DNA of 7,318 nucleotides from Chloroflexota bacterium (lineage in GTDB: Bacteria > Chloroflexota > Anaerolineae > UBA3071), in the NCBI GenBank assembly GCA_014383605.1, contig JACNHM010000625.1, forward strand, positions 1 through 7,318, given 5' to 3'. Position numbers and translations under genes: made by a program. The notes beneath the pieces were generated by a model. The model did not search any database. It had not been told where the DNA came from and saw nothing but the letters and a program-made list of their open reading frames with translations. Positions 6,345-7,318 of the stretch are shown piece after piece. Every line of letters begins with the position of its first letter. Within the stretch, counting starts at the first letter, position 1.

Positions 6345-7231
6345 GGAAAATCCAAACTTCAAATCTCAAATCTCAAATCTCAAAGTCTGCCACCCGCATT
6401 GCCATCACGGGCTGTTTGGGACAACTCGGTCGCGCACTGCAGCAAGCGCTGGCCCACCACACGCTGCTGCTGCTCGACCTGCCCGACGGCGACGTCACCG
6501 ATCCGGCGATCATCCCCATCATCGCCGATTTCGCTCCCGACGTGGTCATCCATCCGGCGGCGTACACGGACGTAGAGGGGGCGGAGCGGGAGCCGGACGC
6601 CGCCTACCGCGTCAACGTCTGGGGCACGCAGAACGTGGCTCTGGCCTGCCAGCAGGCGGGAGCGGCCCTGCTCTACGTCAGCACCAACGAAGTCTTCGAC
6701 GGCACCGCCGGCGTGTCCTACCGGGAGTGGGACAGGCCCAGCCCCATCAGCGTCTACGCCCGCAGCAAGGCGGCCGGCGAGCGGGTGGTGCAAACGTTGC
6801 TACACCGTTTCTACATCGTGCGCCTGGCCTGGCTCTTCGCCCCTGGCGGCCGCAACTTCGCGACCAAGATCATCGCTGCCGCCGACCAGCACGCTGCCTT
6901 GCGCGTGGTTGACGACGAGTTCGGCAACCCCACCTACGCTCCTGACGCTGCCGGAGCCATCGCCCGGCTCATCGAGACCGACCACTACGGCATCTACCAC
7001 CTGACCAATGCCGGCTTCTGTTCCCGCTACGACTTCGCCCGCGAGATCCTGCGGCTGGCCGGACGAGGTGACATTCCCATTACCCCCATCCCCTCCAGCG
7101 AATGGGAGCGGATCTCCACGCCGCCGCGGCGAGCCCTCCTGGCCAACACGGCTGGCGCAGCATTGGGCATCACCCTGCGTCCCTGGCAAGATGCGCTGGC
7201 CGCCTACTTTGACGCTGCCACAACCACGTGA
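6341..7231 (+). CDS. RmlD-like NAD(P)-dependent sugar reductase (dTDP-4-dehydrorhamnose reductase family)
   Basis: A 296-residue extended SDR of the RmlD substrate-binding family. RmlD reduces dTDP-4-dehydrorhamnose to dTDP-L-rhamnose for surface polysaccharide. Visible are the cofactor motif G24xxG27xxG30, the family segment HPAAYTDVEGAE (71-82) followed by YRVNVWGT (89-96), STNEVFDG (114-121, usually STDYVFDG), Y139-xxx-K143, and FGNPTYAPD, close to the usual FGxPT motif. No other rml genes are in the window and STNEVFDG departs from the commonest form, so a different nucleotide-sugar substrate is possible. The start is GTG at 6341, overlapping the GDSL stop (GTGA), with TGAGG just upstream. 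No other ATG, GTG or TTG lies before the cofactor motif. Residues 6-16 are encoded by a 7-base tandem repeat and probably form a disordered extension. Confidence 0.85.
   Translation: MRKIQTSNLKSQISKSATRIAITGCLGQLGRALQQALAHHTLLLLDLPDGDVTDPAIIPIIADFAPDVVIHPAAYTDVEGAEREPDAAYRVNVWGTQNVALACQQAGAALLYVSTNEVFDGTAGVSYREWDRPSPISVYARSKAAGERVVQTLLHRFYIVRLAWLFAPGGRNFATKIIAAADQHAALRVVDDEFGNPTYAPDAAGAIARLIETDHYGIYHLTNAGFCSRYDFAREILRLAGRGDIPITPIPSSEWERISTPPRRALLANTAGAALGITLRPWQDALAAYFDAATTT
6359..6384 (+). repeat. Tandem 7-base repeat TCAAATC
   Basis: Three exact copies of TCAAATC (6359-6379) and a partial fourth (to 6384) lie in tandem. They are AT-rich in an otherwise GC-rich gene and encode part of the N-terminal extension of the RmlD-like protein. 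They look like a simple-sequence expansion near a gene junction rather than conserved protein sequence. Confidence 0.85.
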
Positions 7232-7251
7232 GAAACGAGGAACTCCAGCAC

Positions 7252-7318
7252 ATGAACTGTCCTCAATGCCACTTTGACTGCCCGCCAGACTTCGATTTCT
7301 GTCCCAAGTGTGCCGCGC
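7252..7318 (+). CDS. Zinc-ribbon protein, N-terminal fragment cut by the window end
   Basis: Twenty-two codons are visible before the window ends. They begin MNCPQC and continue to FCPKCAA, giving two CxxC knuckles (C3/C6 and C17/C20) with a third Cys at 10 between them. This is a short zinc ribbon. GAGGA lies 10 bases before the ATG, and the gene starts 20 bases after the RmlD-like stop in the same direction, so it is probably in the same transcription unit. Zinc ribbons of this kind often head larger proteins, such as cyclase/ATPase or FHA-domain proteins, but nothing here decides which. The reading frame stays open to the edge. Confidence 0.7.
   Translation, partial: MNCPQCHFDCPPDFDFCPKCAA

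Noticed and set aside
6359..6384. The heptamer array as a CRISPR or transposon end
   Set aside because: Units are 7 bases without spacers, and there are no inverted ends or transposase.

Overview
The window is GC-rich, with strongly G/C-ending codons and dense gene packing, and reads as bacterial chromosome. The best guess is the phylum Chloroflexota (Anaerolineae-like). This is an inference from three things: the Pro/Thr-rich LysM lipoprotein, the SDR-type threonine dehydrogenase beside Kbl, and the UPF0175/DUF3368 toxin-antitoxin pair. No rRNA, tRNA, CRISPR array or insertion sequence was seen.

Left part, minus strand (6-2109). An SPFH/band-7 membrane protein (6-1064) has its own regulatory region. 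A LysM-repeat lipoprotein (1300-2109) ends in a hairpin (1242-1272). The lipoprotein has a strong sigma70-type promoter (2150-2178), and a perfect 16-bp palindrome sits on its predicted transcription start.

Middle, minus strand (2175-5199). This is a threonine-to-glycine operon. It starts at a strong extended -10 promoter (5275-5303) and runs tdh (threonine 3-dehydrogenase, SDR type), UPF0175 antitoxin, DUF3368 PIN-domain toxin, kbl (2-amino-3-ketobutyrate CoA ligase). Tdh oxidises L-threonine to 2-amino-3-ketobutyrate, and Kbl splits that with CoA into glycine and acetyl-CoA. The two enzymes of one pathway are therefore separated by a toxin-antitoxin cassette in the same orientation and tightly spaced behind tdh. 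Codon use in the toxin differs visibly from kbl. A possible 10-codon mini-ORF lies just before kbl, and its stop overlaps the kbl start.

Right part, plus strand (5424-7318). A membrane-anchored SGNH/GDSL hydrolase overlaps by four bases an RmlD-like NAD(P)-dependent sugar reductase. A zinc-ribbon protein follows and is cut by the window end. The divergent tdh/GDSL intergenic region (5200-5423) has one promoter facing each way and a perfect 12-bp-arm inverted repeat between them.

The most notable items are the toxin-antitoxin cassette inside the tdh-kbl operon, the two operator-like palindromes, and the mini-ORF before kbl. Nothing in the window clearly amounts to a wholly new system.
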